DNA of 64,000 bases from Polaribacter marinaquae (GTDB lineage Bacteria > Bacteroidota > Bacteroidia > Flavobacteriales > Flavobacteriaceae): assembly GCF_038019025.1 (NCBI RefSeq), contig NZ_CP150496.1, positions 3,054,001-3,118,000 on the forward strand, written 5' to 3'. The notes beneath the pieces are model-generated. The model did not search any database, was not told the origin of the DNA, and worked only from the letters and a program-made list of their open reading frames with translations. Of the stretch, positions 26,587-36,125 are shown in pieces. Numbering within the stretch: the stretch's first letter is position 1; every line of letters begins with the position of its first letter. The translations under genes were made by a program, and so were the position numbers.

Positions 26587-28494
26587 TTACTTTACTTCTT
26601 CGAAATCTACATCTTCTACATTGTCACCTTGATCTGCATTACCAGCTTCTGGTTGACCTTGTTGTGCACCTGCATCTGCGCCACCTGCAGCTTGTTCAGC
26701 AGCATACATTTCTTCAGAAGCAACTTTCCAAGCTTCATTTATCTTTTCCATAGCAGCATCAATTTGAGCTAAGTCTTTAGATTCATGTGCAGCTTTTAAT
26801 TCTACTAAAGCAGCTTCAATTGGTCCTTTTTTATCATCAGATAATTTATCACCAAATTCTTTTAATTGCTTTTCTGTTTGAAAGATCATAGAATCAGCTC
26901 CATTTACTTTTTCCGCAGTTTCTTTAGCAGCTTTATCAGCTTCAGCATTAGCTTCAGCATCTTGTCTCATTTTTTCGATTTCTTCTTCAGATAAACCAGA
27001 AGAAGCTTCGATTCTAATTTCATGAGATTTGTTTGTACCTTTATCTAAAGCAGAAACTTTAATAATACCATTGGCATCAATATCAAAAGTTACTTCAATT
27101 TGAGGTACACCTCTTTGTGCTGGTGGTAAACCATCTAAATGGAAACGACCAATTGTATTGTTGTCTGCTGCCATTGCTCTTTCACCTTGTAAAACGTGAA
27201 TTTCTACAGAAGGTTGGTTGTCTACAGCAGTAGAAAATACTTGAGATTTTTTTGTAGGAATAGTTGTGTTTGCATCTATCAATTTAGTGAAAACATTCCC
27301 CATTGTTTCGATACCTAAAGATAAAGGTGTAACATCTAATAATAATACATCTTTAACATCTCCAGATAAAACTCCACCTTGTATTGCAGCACCTAAAGAA
27401 ACAACCTCATCTGGGTTTACTCCTTTACTTGGTGATTTTCCAAAGAATTTTTCTACAGCTTCTTGTATTGCAGGTATTCTAGTAGAACCACCCACTAAAA
27501 TAATTTCATCTATTTCAGAAGTTGATAAATCAGCATTTTTTAATGCAGTTTTACATGGCTCAATAGTTCTTTTAATTAAATCATCAATTAACTGCTCAAA
27601 TTTAGATCTGCTTAAAGTTCTAACTAAGTGTTTAGGACCGCTTGCAGTTGCAGTAATATAAGGTAAGTTAATTTCTGTTGAAGCAGAAGAAGATAATTCT
27701 ATCTTCGCTTTTTCTGCAGCTTCTTTTAAACGTTGTAAAGCCATAGGATCTGTAGTTAAATCCATGTTTTCATCAGCTTTAAATTCTGCAGCTAACCAAT
27801 CGATAATTTTAGCATCAACATCATCTCCACCTAAGTGTGTATCACCATCTGTAGCTAAAACTTCAAAAACTCCGTCTCCTAATTCTAAGATAGAAACATC
27901 ATGTGTACCACCACCAAAATCAAAAACAACAATTTTTTTATCATCATTAGCTTTGTCCATACCATAAGCTAAAGCAGCTGCAGTAGGCTCGTTAATAATT
28001 CTTTCTACTTTTAAACCAGCAATTTCACCTGCTTCTTTAGTAGCTTGTCTTTGTGCATCGTTAAAATATGCAGGTACTGTAATAACTGCAGAAGTTACAT
28101 CAGATCCTAAATAATCTTCAGCAGTTTTTTTCATTTTTTGAAGAACCATTGCAGAAATTTCTTGAGGTGTATATAAACGACCATCAATATCTACTCTAGG
28201 TGTATCATTATCTCCTTTTACTACTTTATAAGGTACTCTTTTAACTTCGTTAGAAGATTCAGAAAATTTATTACCCATAAAACGTTTAATAGAAGAAACT
28301 GTTTTTGTTGGGTTTGTTACTGCCTGTCTTTTTGCAGGGTCACCAATTTTACGTTCTCCTCCTTCTACAAAGGCAACAATAGATGGTGTAGTTCTTTTTC
28401 CTTCAGCATTAGGAATTACAACTGGCTCATTTCCTTCCATTACAGAAACACAAGAGTTTGTTGTTCCTAAATCGATTCCAATTATTTTACTCAT
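26587..28494 (-). CDS. dnaK: Chaperone DnaK (Hsp70)
   Basis: ATP-dependent Hsp70 chaperone that binds unfolded polypeptides with DnaJ and GrpE in the cytoplasm. The N-terminus [17 protein letters not shown] is the phosphate-1 signature; [13 protein letters not shown] and [13 protein letters not shown] are signatures 2 and 3. The substrate domain starts near residue 385 ([13 protein letters not shown]). The C-terminal tail is Gly/Gln/Ala-rich and ends with [10 protein letters not shown], close to the usual EEVD-like acidic end. The length of 635 residues is typical. It is a single gene here without grpE or dnaJ next to it. Confidence 0.98.
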   Translation of the reverse strand: MSKIIGIDLGTTNSCVSVMEGNEPVVIPNAEGKRTTPSIVAFVEGGERKIGDPAKRQAVTNPTKTVSSIKRFMGNKFSESSNEVKRVPYKVVKGDNDTPRVDIDGRLYTPQEISAMVLQKMKKTAEDYLGSDVTSAVITVPAYFNDAQRQATKEAGEIAGLKVERIINEPTAAALAYGMDKANDDKKIVVFDFGGGTHDVSILELGDGVFEVLATDGDTHLGGDDVDAKIIDWLAAEFKADENMDLTTDPMALQRLKEAAEKAKIELSSSASTEINLPYITATASGPKHLVRTLSRSKFEQLIDDLIKRTIEPCKTALKNADLSTSEIDEIILVGGSTRIPAIQEAVEKFFGKSPSKGVNPDEVVSLGAAIQGGVLSGDVKDVLLLDVTPLSLGIETMGNVFTKLIDANTTIPTKKSQVFSTAVDNQPSVEIHVLQGERAMAADNNTIGRFHLDGLPPAQRGVPQIEVTFDIDANGIIKVSALDKGTNKSHEIRIEASSGLSEEEIEKMRQDAEANAEADKAAKETAEKVNGADSMIFQTEKQLKEFGDKLSDDKKGPIEAALVELKAAHESKDLAQIDAAMEKINEAWKVASEEMYAAEQAAGGADAGAQQGQPEAGNADQGDNVEDVDFEEVK

Positions 28495-28609
28495 AATAAT
28501 TATTTTATATTAATTTTTTAAATTCAATTTTACATTCACACTATAGTCAAAGGGTGTGCCAACTGGTTATTTATTATGAAATGTCAGTTTTTTTTAAAAA
28601 TGACGAATT

Positions 28610-28634
28610 ATTTATGTGACATTATGACATAAAT
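28610..28634. promoter_or_regulatory. 25-bp inverted repeat between dnaK and the DUF2853 gene
   Basis: ATTTATGT (28610-28617) and ACATAAAT (28627-28634) form perfect arms around a 9-nt spacer. It lies between divergent genes, ~30 nt upstream of the DUF2853 -33 element, and may be an operator for either. It is not followed by a T-run, so a terminator is unlikely. Confidence 0.35.
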
Positions 28635-28663
28635 TGCGTCTAATTTATTGAACACAAAGAATA

Positions 28664-28694
28664 TTTGAATACAATTTTAAATTCCTTATATTTG
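28664..28694 (+). promoter_or_regulatory. Complete Bacteroidota-type promoter of the DUF2853 gene
   Basis: TTTG (28664-28667), exactly 19 nt, then TATATTTG (28687-28694): a full match to TTTG-N19-TAnnTTTG, the pattern read by the primary sigma factor of Bacteroidota. The start codon follows 39 nt downstream. Confidence 0.8.
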
Positions 28695-28733
28695 GATAGT
28701 TCAATTAATTTTTTAAAAAATAAAGAAAAAATC

Positions 28734-29075
28734 ATGAGTAAATTTGACGAGAAAGTAGCACAGTATTCTAAGTTTATGGACGAAAAAGGTCTAAGTTATG
28801 ATGCTGATTTATTAAAAGCAGTAACTAAAGGTTTAGGGCCATCTATTTATAAAAGAGATGCAGAAACTGTGTCTGGTTCTGATGCAAAAGAATTATTAAC
28901 TGTTAAGAAAAATTTCTTAATGAAGAAGTTAGGTTTAGAAGATGGACCAAAATTGGACGAAGCTATTGCTAAAGTTGTAGATGCAATAGGTAAATCTGAA
29001 AGAAATAAATACAGAGCAGTTGTTTACTATATGTTAGCTAAAGAGTTTAATAAAGAGTCTGTTTACGGAATGTAG
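28734..29075 (+). CDS. DUF2853 family protein
   Basis: A 113-residue cytoplasmic protein, mostly helical and charged, with SKFDEKVAQYSKFMDEKGLSYD at its start and ERNKYRAVVYYMLAKEF near its end; I recognise this as the DUF2853 family, of unknown function. I chose the ATG at 28734; the open frame reaches 28665 but that would overlap the promoter. It has its own promoter and terminator, so it is a single-gene transcript, probably well expressed. Confidence 0.85.
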   Translation: MSKFDEKVAQYSKFMDEKGLSYDADLLKAVTKGLGPSIYKRDAETVSGSDAKELLTVKKNFLMKKLGLEDGPKLDEAIAKVVDAIGKSERNKYRAVVYYMLAKEFNKESVYGM

Positions 29076-29100
29076 AAATATATCTTTTTAAATTATATAA

Positions 29101-29129
29101 AAAAATCCAACTCATTGAGTTGGATTTTT
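29101..29129. terminator. Terminator after the DUF2853 gene
   Basis: AAAAATCCAACT (29101-29112) pairs with AGTTGGATTTTT (29118-29129), 5-nt loop, followed by T. Confidence 0.88.
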
Positions 29130-29164
29130 TACATTTACAGCATATTTATTAATCATTTTTACGA

Positions 29165-30589
29165 ATGTCGCAATTTATTAGTGTTTTTGATATGTTAAAG
29201 ATTGGCGTTGGCCCTTCTAGTTCACATACTTTAGGTCCTTGGCGCGCTGCAGAACAGTGGGTTAAAACGTTAAGAGAGCATAATTTTTTAGAAAAGTTAG
29301 ATGCTGTTAAAGTAGATTTGTACGGTTCTTTATCTTTAACAGGTAAGGGGCACGCCACAGATTTGGCAATTTTATTAGGTTTAAGTGAAGCAGATCCTGA
29401 GTATATACCTATCGAAGACGTTTTTATTATTGTTGATAGAATTAATACACAAGAAGAACTTTATTTTAAAGGAGGTAAAACAATACCTTTTTACAAAGAT
29501 TCTATAGTTTTTAATAGAGATTTTTTACCTTTTCATTCTAACGGTGTTACTTTTCGAGGTTTTTGTAAAGGTGAAGAAATTTCTACAGAAACTTATTTTT
29601 CTATTGGTGGAGGCTTTATTGTGCAAGAAAATGATCATTTAGAAGAAGAGATAGAAATCAATAAAAAGAATTTTCCGTATCCAATAAACAGAGCGATACA
29701 GTTAGAAGAATATTGTGAAAAAGAAAACTTATTAATTTCTGATATTGTTTTTAAAAATGAATTAGAAATAAATTCCGCAGATAAAATAGACGCAGAATTA
29801 TCTAGAATTTGGGATACAATGTTAGAGTGTATGTATATTGGTTGTCATACAGAAGGTACATTACCCGGTGGTTTAAATGTAAAGAGAAGAGCTTTTGGTA
29901 CACATCAAAAATTAATAAAAGACGCTACTTATAAAAATCCACAAGAATGGATTAAGGCAATTCGAAGTACAGAAGTTAAGTTTAGAGAAATTTTAAAATG
30001 GGTAAGCTGTTTTGCATTATCTGTTAACGAAGTAAATGCATCTTTAGGAAGGGTGGTTACAGCCCCAACAAACGGAAGTGCAGGTGTTATTCCGGCAGTA
30101 TTGATGTATTATTTGGTTATTGAAAATCATGAAGCAGATTTTAAACAAATTAAACAATTCTTATTAACTGCGGGCGAAATTGGTAGTATTTTTAAGAAAA
30201 ATGCTACGATTTCTGCAGCTATGGGTGGTTGTCAAGCAGAAATTGGTGTTTCTTCTGCAATGGCTGCGGGTGCATTAACAGAATTGTTAGGCGGTACACC
30301 AGCTCAATCTTTATCAGCAGCAGAAATTGCAATGGAACACCATTTGGGTTTAACTTGCGATCCTATTGCTGGTTTGGTACAAGTGCCTTGTATAGAACGT
30401 AATTCTATGGGCGCAATTAAAGCGATTCATGCAGCAGAAATTGCATTAGAAACCAATCCTAAAGAATCTTTAGTGCATTTAGATAAAGTGATCGATACTA
30501 TGTGGGAAACTGCGAAAGACATGAATAAGAATTACAAAGAAACATCAGAAGGTGGTTTGGCTGTAACCGTAAGAATGGTAGATTGTTAA
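29165..30589 (+). CDS. sdaA: L-serine ammonia-lyase (serine dehydratase), single chain
   Basis: Iron-sulfur L-serine deaminase giving pyruvate and ammonia. The N-terminal beta domain has the signature FDMLKIGVGPSSSHTLGPW; the catalytic alpha domain carries GTLPGGLNVKRRA, APTNGSAGVIPAVLMYY and the cysteines expected to bind the 4Fe-4S cluster in GGCQAEIG, GLTCDPIAGLVQVPC. The length of 474 residues fits the fused one-chain form. The stop codon overlaps the end of the convergent DUF2809 gene by 4 nt. It opposes the serine biosynthesis gene at the left edge of the window. Confidence 0.96.
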   Translation: MSQFISVFDMLKIGVGPSSSHTLGPWRAAEQWVKTLREHNFLEKLDAVKVDLYGSLSLTGKGHATDLAILLGLSEADPEYIPIEDVFIIVDRINTQEELYFKGGKTIPFYKDSIVFNRDFLPFHSNGVTFRGFCKGEEISTETYFSIGGGFIVQENDHLEEEIEINKKNFPYPINRAIQLEEYCEKENLLISDIVFKNELEINSADKIDAELSRIWDTMLECMYIGCHTEGTLPGGLNVKRRAFGTHQKLIKDATYKNPQEWIKAIRSTEVKFREILKWVSCFALSVNEVNASLGRVVTAPTNGSAGVIPAVLMYYLVIENHEADFKQIKQFLLTAGEIGSIFKKNATISAAMGGCQAEIGVSSAMAAGALTELLGGTPAQSLSAAEIAMEHHLGLTCDPIAGLVQVPCIERNSMGAIKAIHAAEIALETNPKESLVHLDKVIDTMWETAKDMNKNYKETSEGGLAVTVRMVDC

Positions 30590-30960
30590 TTTTTAGGAGT
30601 AATTAATTTTTTATCAATAAAATAAGAAATTAAAACTCCTAAAAGATATGCTAAAAGATCTAACCAATCGAAAGTTGCGCCTAAAACTGTAACCGCTATT
30701 TTGTTATTTTGTAAACCAAGAATTTCTATCAATTTTAAATACTGTAAAAACTCTATGGCAAATGAGAATATTAAAACGCCAAGAGCTAATTTTAAAGCGT
30801 TACCCTTGTAAAATATTCTACAAAAAGCAAACAGTAAAACGGTTACCAATACATCGCCTATAAAAGGTCTAATAAATTGATCTCTTACAAATAAAGCAAT
30901 TAAAATTTCTACAAAAAATATTAGTAAAAAGAATAAAAGATATTTTTTATTGATTTGCAT
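30586..30960 (-). CDS. DUF2809 family membrane protein
   Basis: A 124-residue inner-membrane protein with about four hydrophobic helices. The pattern FIGDVLVTVLLFAF, AIEFLQYLKLIEILGL and ATFDWLDLLAYLLGVLISY is the DUF2809 signature, a VanZ-like family of unknown function. It overlaps yaaA by one base (TAATG on the minus strand) and meets sdaA tail to tail. Confidence 0.8.
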   Translation of the reverse strand: MQINKKYLLFFLLIFFVEILIALFVRDQFIRPFIGDVLVTVLLFAFCRIFYKGNALKLALGVLIFSFAIEFLQYLKLIEILGLQNNKIAVTVLGATFDWLDLLAYLLGVLISYFIDKKLITPKN

Positions 30961-31718
30961 TATCTAGTAAAAACCAAATCGTTACCAGAAGACATTTCTT
31001 CAGAAAAACGATATTTATCAACATTAAAGCCTTTTAAATCTTCTATGGTTTCAACATCGTTTTCTATAATGTAGCGTACCATTAAACCACGAGCTTTTTT
31101 GGCATAGGTCATAATAGTTTTATATTGTCCGTTTTTAAAATCTTTAAAAACAGGTGTTATCATTGGTACTTTTAATGTTTTTTTAGGTAAAGCCTTAAAA
31201 TACTCTGAGCTTGCTAAATTTACAAGTAATTCGTCATCAGTTAATTCGTTATTAAGAGAATCTGCTAAGTCATTATCCCAAAACTTATATAAGTTTTCTG
31301 TTCTACCTACCTTTAATTTTGTTCCCATTTCTAAGCGATATGGTTGAATTAAATCTAAAGGTTTTAATAAACCATACAAGCCAGAAAGAATTCTAAGCTT
31401 ATCTTGTAAAACGGGTATTTTATCTTCTTTTAAAGTTGTTACATCAATTCCTTGAAAAACGGCTCCGGTAAAAGAATAAATTGCTTGTTTGGCATTTTCT
31501 TTTGTGAAGGGAGTGCTCCAAGCTTGGTTTCTATCATAATTAAGTGCAGCTAAATCATCAGAAATTTTCATTAATTCTGATAATTTATTTTTAGAAATCG
31601 ATTTTAATTTTTTACTCAATTTTTCAGATTTATCTAAAAAACGTGGTTGTGTAAAGATTTCTGTAGATGCTTTGCTTTCAAAATCTAAAGACTTTGCTGG
31701 TGATATTATGATTTTCAT
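30960..31718 (-). CDS. yaaA: Peroxide stress protein YaaA (DUF328)
   Basis: A 252-residue cytoplasmic protein starting MKIIISPAKSLDFES, the family hallmark. Further conserved pieces are ALNYDRNQAWSTPF, LSGLYGLLKPLDLIQPYRLEM and FSEEMSSGNDLVF at the end. In E. coli YaaA lowers intracellular iron and DNA damage under H2O2 stress and has a DNA-binding fold; the same role is presumed. It is coupled to the DUF2809 gene and divergent from the DUF2914 gene. Confidence 0.94.
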   Translation of the reverse strand: MKIIISPAKSLDFESKASTEIFTQPRFLDKSEKLSKKLKSISKNKLSELMKISDDLAALNYDRNQAWSTPFTKENAKQAIYSFTGAVFQGIDVTTLKEDKIPVLQDKLRILSGLYGLLKPLDLIQPYRLEMGTKLKVGRTENLYKFWDNDLADSLNNELTDDELLVNLASSEYFKALPKKTLKVPMITPVFKDFKNGQYKTIMTYAKKARGLMVRYIIENDVETIEDLKGFNVDKYRFSEEMSSGNDLVFTR

Positions 31719-31866
31719 TTTATTTAAAATTGAAAAATTAGAATTGTAATTTTGTTTGATAAAAGTACAAATGATTGTGTTAAATTTAAAAGATTATAAG
31801 TAGTAAATTCTGATATTTGTATCGATAAAATTTATTTATCTTCACTAATAAAAATTATAGTTTTTA

Positions 31867-32988
31867 ATGATAAGGATTAGTAAAAACATTACGTACAAAG
31901 AGTCTCGTTTTTATCAGTATATAAAAAGACATCAAAAATACGCGCCTTTACTTTTTTTTATAGGTGGTTTTACTTGGGATTCTTTAACACTTGGTAGAAT
32001 TGATCGTGTTTATGATATCGTAATACTATGCACTTATATAACGCTTTTAACAGCTAGTATTTACATTTATAATTTGGTTGATGGTGAGAAATGGAAAAAT
32101 ACTTTTTTTAGAAAAAATGAAGCGTATTTACCTTTAGCCATTCAGTTTTTTTTAGGAGGATTAACAAGTGCGTATGTAATTTATTTTTCTAGAAGTGTTT
32201 CTTTATCTAAGACCGCATCTTTTTTTCTCATTTTACTTTTTTTATTATTTGCAAATGAATTTTTTAAGAAAAGAGTTTCAAATAAATACTTGCAATTTGG
32301 CGCTTATTTTTTTGTAAATTTTACTTTTTTGAGCTTTTTTATTCCGGTGATTTTAAAAAAAATGAATACAGAAATATTTATTATTTCTGGTTTAATAAGC
32401 CTTGTATCTACATTTTTACTAATAATTTTAGTTTATAAAAATAGTTACTCTACAAGAGTAGCAATGGTAAAGTGGAAAATGTTTGGTTTAATCTTTAGTA
32501 TTTACATACTTATAAATACTTTTTATTATTTCAGATTAATTCCGCCTGTGCCACTAGCACTAGATAAAGGTGTAGTTGCACACAATATCCAAATACAAAA
32601 TGGTAATTATAAAGTTTCTTATGAAATAGACAATTGGTATATCTTTTGGCGAGATCATAAAATAGATTTCAATAGAACTATAAACAAACCTGTATATGTT
32701 TTTACTTCGATATTTGCACCAACAGATTTAAAAAAGAAAATATATCATCAATGGAAATGGTATAATAAAACTTTAGATAGTTGGCAAAATCTCGATAAAA
32801 TAGGATTTGAAATTACTGGCGGAAGAGACAATGGTTATAGAGGCTACAGTTATAAAAACAACGTAAAAGATGGTATGTGGAAGGTAGAGGTAGTTACAGA
32901 AGAAGATTTGGTTTTGGGTGTAGTAGATTTTAACATAAAAACAGGTAAATCTTCAAGAAAAACCAATTTAAAAGTTAGAGAATTTTAA
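31867..32988 (+). CDS. DUF2914 family membrane protein
   Basis: A 373-residue protein with about seven to eight hydrophobic helices in its first ~230 residues (for example YAPLLFFIGGFTWDSLTLG, LSFFIPVILKK and FLLIILVYKN) and a soluble C-terminal domain (~235-373) with VYVFTSIFAPTDLKKKIYHQWKW and MWKVEVVTEEDLVLGVVDFNI, the DUF2914 signature. This domain probably faces the periplasm. Function unknown. The gene is transcribed alone, divergent from yaaA. Confidence 0.8.
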   Translation: MIRISKNITYKESRFYQYIKRHQKYAPLLFFIGGFTWDSLTLGRIDRVYDIVILCTYITLLTASIYIYNLVDGEKWKNTFFRKNEAYLPLAIQFFLGGLTSAYVIYFSRSVSLSKTASFFLILLFLLFANEFFKKRVSNKYLQFGAYFFVNFTFLSFFIPVILKKMNTEIFIISGLISLVSTFLLIILVYKNSYSTRVAMVKWKMFGLIFSIYILINTFYYFRLIPPVPLALDKGVVAHNIQIQNGNYKVSYEIDNWYIFWRDHKIDFNRTINKPVYVFTSIFAPTDLKKKIYHQWKWYNKTLDSWQNLDKIGFEITGGRDNGYRGYSYKNNVKDGMWKVEVVTEEDLVLGVVDFNIKTGKSSRKTNLKVREF

Positions 32989-33107
32989 TACAATATAATT
33001 TGTAGATTTTCTATCTGTTTAAAAATTCATATTTTTAACAAATCATTCAAATTCATTCAACTTTATAGATTTAAAAAAAATCATTTTAAATCTTAAATAC
33101 ATCAATC

Positions 33108-34436
33108 ATGAAAAAAATTACAATGCTACTATTCTTGTTTGTTTCAGTATCACTTTCAGCACAAACAGACGCAAAAATTTACGATATTATAAATGCTGTT
33201 TCTGCAGATAGAATTAAAGCTGATGTTAAAAGGTTAACAGAATTTGGTACTCGTAATACATTTTCTGATACTATTTCTAACACACGTGGTATTGGCGCTG
33301 CAAGAAGATGGATAAAATCTGAATTCGAATCTATTTCTAAAGACTGCAACAATTGTATTGATGTGTTTTATCAGAAAGATTTTGTTACTAAAAAAGGAAA
33401 CGGAAGAGTGCCACATGATGCTTGGGTTGTAAATGTTGTTGCGGTTCAAAAAGGAACAAAATATCCAAACAAATATGTTATTATGAGTGGTGATATAGAT
33501 TCGAGAGCTAGTAATACTATGGATTTTACAACGGATGCACCCGGAGCAAACGACAACGCATCTGGAATGGCAGGAACCATTGAAGCGGCAAGAGTTTTAA
33601 GTAAATATAAATTTGAAAGTAGTATTATTTATGTTGGTCTATCGGGTGAAGAGCAAGGCCTTTTTGGAGGTGCAGGTTTAGCCAAATATGCAAAAGATAA
33701 TAATTGGGATATTATCGGAATTTTAAACAATGATATGATTGGTAATATCGAAGGAGTTGATGGAGTAATTGATAACAGATCTTTTAGAATTTTTTCTGAA
33801 CCAGTGCCAGCAAATGAATCTGAAAGACAAAGAAGAATGAGACGTTTTTATGGTGGAGAAGTAGATGGTATTTCTAGACAGTTGGCAAGATATATTCATA
33901 ATAATGTAAAAACATATATGCCAGAAATGAATCCGATGATGATTTATAGATTGGATAGATTTGGTAGAGGTGGGCATCATAGACCTTTTAACGATTTAGG
34001 TTTTGCAGGAATTAGAATTATGGAAGCTCATGAAAATTACACACAGCAGCACCAAGATATTAGAACCGAAAACGGAATTAATTATGGTGATACTTTTGAG
34101 CATGTTAATTTTCCGTATGCTAAAAAATTAACGGCTGTAAATGCAATTAATTTAGCAAGTTTAGCGTGGGCACCAGAAGCTCCTAAAGAAGTTGCCATTG
34201 GCGGAATTGTACAAGCTAGTGCAAAATTAAAATGGAGTAAAGTTGACGGAGCTAAAGGTTACAAGATTTATTGGAGAGATACAACTTCACCAACCTGGGA
34301 TCATTCTAGATATGTAGAAACTACAGAGTTTACTTTAGAAGGTATTGTTATAGATAATTTCTTTTTTGGTGTTTCTGCAGTAGGAGAGAACGGTCATGAA
34401 AGTGTTGTAGTTTTTCCGAATAAAATATGGAGATAA
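33108..34436 (+). CDS. M28-family metallopeptidase, exported
   Basis: Probable secreted aminopeptidase of 442 residues with a Sec signal (MKKITMLLFLFVSVSLSAQ). The catalytic domain has GANDNASGMAGT (bridging Asp near residue 147), LSGEEQGLFGG (general base Glu), NNDMIGN and MEAHENY (late His ligand). The first zinc ligand of the family, normally the His of G-H-x-D-S, is Asp here: MSGDIDSR near residue 128. Residues ~355-442 form a fibronectin III-like domain (ASAKLKWSKVDGAKGYKIYWRD). It is followed by an M23 lipoprotein gene after a single base, so the two are cotranscribed. Confidence 0.85.
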   Translation: MKKITMLLFLFVSVSLSAQTDAKIYDIINAVSADRIKADVKRLTEFGTRNTFSDTISNTRGIGAARRWIKSEFESISKDCNNCIDVFYQKDFVTKKGNGRVPHDAWVVNVVAVQKGTKYPNKYVIMSGDIDSRASNTMDFTTDAPGANDNASGMAGTIEAARVLSKYKFESSIIYVGLSGEEQGLFGGAGLAKYAKDNNWDIIGILNNDMIGNIEGVDGVIDNRSFRIFSEPVPANESERQRRMRRFYGGEVDGISRQLARYIHNNVKTYMPEMNPMMIYRLDRFGRGGHHRPFNDLGFAGIRIMEAHENYTQQHQDIRTENGINYGDTFEHVNFPYAKKLTAVNAINLASLAWAPEAPKEVAIGGIVQASAKLKWSKVDGAKGYKIYWRDTTSPTWDHSRYVETTEFTLEGIVIDNFFFGVSAVGENGHESVVVFPNKIWR

Positions 34437-34437
34437 A

Positions 34438-35229
34438 GTGAATTTTAGAATTTTAATTATTGGTTTTTTATTAGTCTCGTGTTCAGAAACATATAAAAAA
34501 CCAAATTATATTAAATTCAATCTAACTACAGATTCAATTTTTGTAACTACCAAAAACAAGAATGTTTCTCCTATATTTATTAAAATAGTAGATAGAGCTG
34601 CCAAAGAACAATTTATAGATATTGATAAGAAGAGTGAAAAAATCTTATTAAAATTCAATAAATCTGTTGTTGATACCAATTATATATTAGAGCACTACAA
34701 ATTCTATGGTTATTATGGTACTTCTAATTTAAAGAATTATGATACGCTTTATAATTACCAATTGCCTTTTTTAAAAGGGAAACGTTATAGAGTTTTACAA
34801 GGTAATTTTGGTAGTTATTCTCACAATAAAATAACATCAAAATATGCTATAGATTTTAAAATGAAAATTGGGCAAGAAGTATGTGCTATAAGAGATGCCA
34901 TAGTTGTAGATGTAAAAAATCATTTTGAAAAAAATGGTACAAGTAAAAAGTATCTAAACAAAGCAAATGTTGTTTTTGCAATACATAAAGACGATACTTA
35001 TGTTCAATATGCGCACTTTAAGAAAGATGGCGTGTTAGTTAAATTGGGTGATACTATAAAGAAAGGTCAAATTATTGGTTATTCTGGTAATACAGGTTTT
35101 TCTTCAGAACCGCATTTGCATTTTACTATTTATAAACCAACAAAAAATGGTTTGGTTTCAATTCCGTTTATATTAGATAGTATACCAAGTTCTAAATACA
35201 AGAAAGGTAAATACGCATTGCATAATTAA
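34438..35229 (+). CDS. M23-family peptidase lipoprotein
   Basis: Probable zinc endopeptidase acting on peptidoglycan cross-bridges or stems, 263 residues. It starts at a GTG; this gives a lipoprotein signal with lipobox LLVSC (Cys ~15). The LytM-type domain is C-terminal, with the metal motif in GSYSHNKITSKYAIDF (His and Asp) near residue 125 and PHLHFTIYKP near residue 226. The second His block is VQYAHF. The metal ligands appear intact, so an active enzyme is likely. It is 1 nt after the M28 gene and convergent with the kinase gene. Confidence 0.85.
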   Translation: MNFRILIIGFLLVSCSETYKKPNYIKFNLTTDSIFVTTKNKNVSPIFIKIVDRAAKEQFIDIDKKSEKILLKFNKSVVDTNYILEHYKFYGYYGTSNLKNYDTLYNYQLPFLKGKRYRVLQGNFGSYSHNKITSKYAIDFKMKIGQEVCAIRDAIVVDVKNHFEKNGTSKKYLNKANVVFAIHKDDTYVQYAHFKKDGVLVKLGDTIKKGQIIGYSGNTGFSSEPHLHFTIYKPTKNGLVSIPFILDSIPSSKYKKGKYALHN

Positions 35230-35237
35230 TGTAATAA

Positions 35238-36119
35238 TTATATCAAACTAAAAGCATTAATTTCTTTTGCTGTAATAACAGGATTTGCACCTTCATTTGC
35301 AGCTACCAAAGCACCAACAGCACAGGCGAAGTTTATAGAATCTTGTGGTGTAGCACCATTTCGCAATTTACTAATTAAAGAAGCTAAAAAAGAATCGCCA
35401 GAACCTACAGTATCTTTTACTTTAATTCTATAACCACTATTGTAAAATAAACAATTGTTGTAAAATAAAACGGCTCCGTGTTCTCCTTTTGTAACACAAA
35501 TATGTTTTGTTTTTGTTTTTTCTGATATAAAATGAATATTCTGTTCTAAATTATTAAATTTTGAACCTAGAAAATCAGAAATTTCATAGAGTTCTTCATC
35601 ATTAAATTTAATAAAATCTGCTTTGTGCATTAAATCTATTAAAACCTCCTTCTGATAAAAAGGAGCTCTTAAATTAACGTCGAAAATTTTATAATTAGAT
35701 ACTTCTAATAGTTTAAATAAAGTTTCTTTAGAAACGTTGTCTCTTGTTATTAAACTTCCAAAAACAAAGGCATCAGCTTGTTTTACTAAGTTTTCTGATG
35801 CTTTTGTATAAGGTATTTTGTCCCATGCTTTTGGTTGTGGAATGCTATAAGTTGCCGAACCTTTATTATTTAATGTTACATTGACTTCGCCAGTATTGAA
35901 ATCATTTAAAATAGAAACTGCGTCTAAATTAATTTTTAAATCTTCTATTAATTTTAAGATAGGTTTTGCTAACTCATCATTACCAACGGCAGTTATTATA
36001 GCTACATCATTATGAAAAGACTTTAACCTATTGGCAACATTTAAAGGAGCGCCTCCAATTTTTTTATGAGTATCAAAAACATCCCATAAAACTTCACCAA
36101 AACACACAAATTTTGTCAT
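35238..36119 (-). CDS. PfkB-family sugar kinase, probable fructokinase
   Basis: ATP-dependent sugar kinase of 293 residues. The N-terminal CFGEVLWDVFDTHKKIGGAPLNVANRL is the substrate-binding start typical of fructokinases; the C-terminal DTVGSGDSFLASLISKL holds the anion hole and catalytic Asp of the PfkB signature. It is the last gene of a three-gene set that should make and split a fructose-containing disaccharide, so fructose is the likely substrate. The gap to the glycosyltransferase gene is 6 nt. Confidence 0.88.
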   Translation of the reverse strand: MTKFVCFGEVLWDVFDTHKKIGGAPLNVANRLKSFHNDVAIITAVGNDELAKPILKLIEDLKINLDAVSILNDFNTGEVNVTLNNKGSATYSIPQPKAWDKIPYTKASENLVKQADAFVFGSLITRDNVSKETLFKLLEVSNYKIFDVNLRAPFYQKEVLIDLMHKADFIKFNDEELYEISDFLGSKFNNLEQNIHFISEKTKTKHICVTKGEHGAVLFYNNCLFYNSGYRIKVKDTVGSGDSFLASLISKLRNGATPQDSINFACAVGALVAANEGANPVITAKEINAFSLI

Positions 36120-36125
36120 AGAATA

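Noticed and set aside
27266..27661. 131-residue frame opposite dnaK
   Set aside because: Antisense shadow within a strongly conserved gene.
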